Below, one piece after another: positions 5,537 through 6,531 of a stretch of DNA of 6,531 bases. Positions within the stretch are counted from its first letter, which is position 1, and every line of letters begins with the position of its first letter. The DNA comes from Gammaproteobacteria bacterium. GTDB taxonomy: Bacteria; Pseudomonadota; Gammaproteobacteria; S012-40. The notes beneath the pieces are model-generated. The model was given only the letters and a program-made list of their open reading frames with translations. It was not told the origin of the DNA and made no database searches. The DNA is taken from positions 1 through 6,531 of the forward strand of contig JAOTSL010000189.1 of the NCBI GenBank assembly GCA_029864945.1, written 5' to 3'. Position numbers and translations under genes: made by a program.

Positions 5537-6531
5537 GTGAACCTGAGATCCAACGCCCTTTTTAGCCACCTTTTAATGTTCGCATTTATTGCGTGGCGAA
5601 ACCTATGGCGAAATAAAATACGCAGCATTTTAACGATCTCGGCTCTCGGCGGTGGCTTGGCGTTATTAATTTTGTATAGTGCTTTATTAAATGGCATGGT
5701 CAAACAAATGGCTGATTTTTCCACCAAGATATCCTCCGGCCATATACAAGTGCATCTACAGGCCTTTGTTGACGACCAGGATTTATATGCCACCATTCCG
5801 TGGGCGCTTATTAATAAGCTGGAAAATGACTCAACTGACATTAAAATTTCTCCGCGGCTATATGGTGCAGGCTTGGCTAGTGTTGGTGATATTTCTTCCG
5901 GCGTAATGCTTAGGGCAGTTGATCCTGAAAAGGAAAAACAGGTAACAACCATGCTCTCCCATATTCGTCAGGGTACTGCTGACTTAAGCAAATATGATAG
6001 CGCTAACGGATTAGACCGATTTAATGTGATTGTTGGTGCTCAGTTTTCAAAAAACATGAACATTTCACCCGGTGACGAGCTGGTTCTTATTACTCAAGCA
6101 TCAGATGGCAGCATTGGTAATGGTTTATTTATTGTTTCCGGCATTCTAAAGCCCATTGAGCCCACATTTGATCGAAGCGGAATTTTGCTGTCTATTGAAG
6201 CCTATAATTCATTAATGTACTTGGAAAGCGGTGCGCATGAACTTGCCATTCGCGCAGACAATCACGATCTATTCACTCTAAAAAATGATTTAAGCGCGAG
6301 ACTCTCCCTATTACAAAAAACCTATCCAACAGATGAATTGTCCGGGCCTATAATTGTACGTACCTGGAAGGAATTGGTGCCTGCCGTTTCAGATATGATA
6401 GAGGTCAGTACGGCAGCGATTTATATTCTAGGTATGATTATGCTCGGGCTAGCATCGATGGGCATGATGAATACAATGTTGATGGCGGTATTTGAGCGCA
6501 AACATGAATTTGGTATTTTATTATCTTTAGG
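5537..6531 (+). CDS. FtsX/MacB-like (LolC/E-type) ABC transporter permease, 3' end outside window
   Basis: An open frame of 331 codons runs off the right edge. The N-terminus has the family pattern FIAWRNLWRNKIRSILT (residues 17-33), leading into transmembrane helix 1 (~30-53). A large periplasmic domain (~55-285) of the MacB_PCD type follows, including SSGHIQVH (67-73) and VGAQFSKNMNISPGDEL (166-182). The second transmembrane helix begins near 290 with STAAIYILGMIMLGLASMGMMNTMLMA, the start of the FtsX domain, then the cytoplasmic coupling stretch ERKHEFGILLSL. The missing part should hold two more helices. The start is either GTG 5537, one base after the upstream stop and so translationally coupled, or ATG 5576, which gives the length usual for this family but has no ribosome site. 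With the LolA-like protein it probably forms a transporter that moves a lipid or lipoprotein off the inner membrane. The ATPase partner is not in the window. Confidence 0.87.
   Translation, partial: MNLRSNALFSHLLMFAFIAWRNLWRNKIRSILTISALGGGLALLILYSALLNGMVKQMADFSTKISSGHIQVHLQAFVDDQDLYATIPWALINKLENDSTDIKISPRLYGAGLASVGDISSGVMLRAVDPEKEKQVTTMLSHIRQGTADLSKYDSANGLDRFNVIVGAQFSKNMNISPGDELVLITQASDGSIGNGLFIVSGILKPIEPTFDRSGILLSIEAYNSLMYLESGAHELAIRADNHDLFTLKNDLSARLSLLQKTYPTDELSGPIIVRTWKELVPAVSDMIEVSTAAIYILGMIMLGLASMGMMNTMLMAVFERKHEFGILLSL

Noticed and set aside
5452..5952. 166-codon minus-strand frame
   Set aside because: It lies opposite the end of the LolA-like gene and the start of the ABC permease, both of which have clear family motifs; no supporting signal.

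Overview
The window looks like chromosomal DNA from a marine-type gammaproteobacterium. It is moderately AT-rich, and its left half carries genes of an MSHA-type (mannose-sensitive haemagglutinin) type IV pilus cluster of the kind found in Vibrio, Shewanella and relatives. The genus cannot be fixed from the sequence alone. Coding density is very high: six protein genes, two of them cut by the window edges, with gaps of only 42, 1, 30, 101 and 1 bases. I see no tRNA, rRNA, CRISPR array, insertion sequence or obvious prophage.

Layout. Positions 2-2607 (+ strand) hold the end of a secretin (mshL), an AAA+ ATPase (mshM) and a TPR protein (mshN), apparently one operon. Positions 2609-4651 (- strand) hold a six-pass membrane class III adenylate cyclase, followed after 30 bases by a stand-alone CinA-like/MoCF-domain protein. 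This pair converges on mshN with a single base between the two stop codons. A 101-base divergent intergenic region (4652-4752) separates the cyclase from a third, + strand unit: a secreted LolA-like 'outer membrane lipoprotein-sorting' protein (4753-5535), followed after one base by an FtsX/MacB-type ABC transporter permease that runs off the right edge.

How the genes fit together. MshL is the outer-membrane pore of the pilus. MshM and MshN are accessory assembly proteins; here MshM ends in a membrane anchor and MshN starts with one, so both probably sit at the inner membrane. The usual next genes of an MSHA cluster (mshE, mshG and the pilins) do not follow mshN, so the cluster is interrupted or split at this point. 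The cyclase has every catalytic residue expected for making cAMP, and its neighbour carries a possible nucleotide-binding or hydrolysing fold. Any link between cAMP made here and pilus function is inference from proximity only. The right-hand pair resembles the periplasmic-carrier plus permease half of a Lol-like export system; an ATPase would be expected beyond the window.

I found no convincing undescribed system. The most notable points are the degenerate Walker B motif and C-terminal anchor of MshM, the TTG start of the cyclase embedded among three out-of-frame ATG micro-ORFs, the cyclase/CinA-like pairing, and the truncated MSHA gene order.
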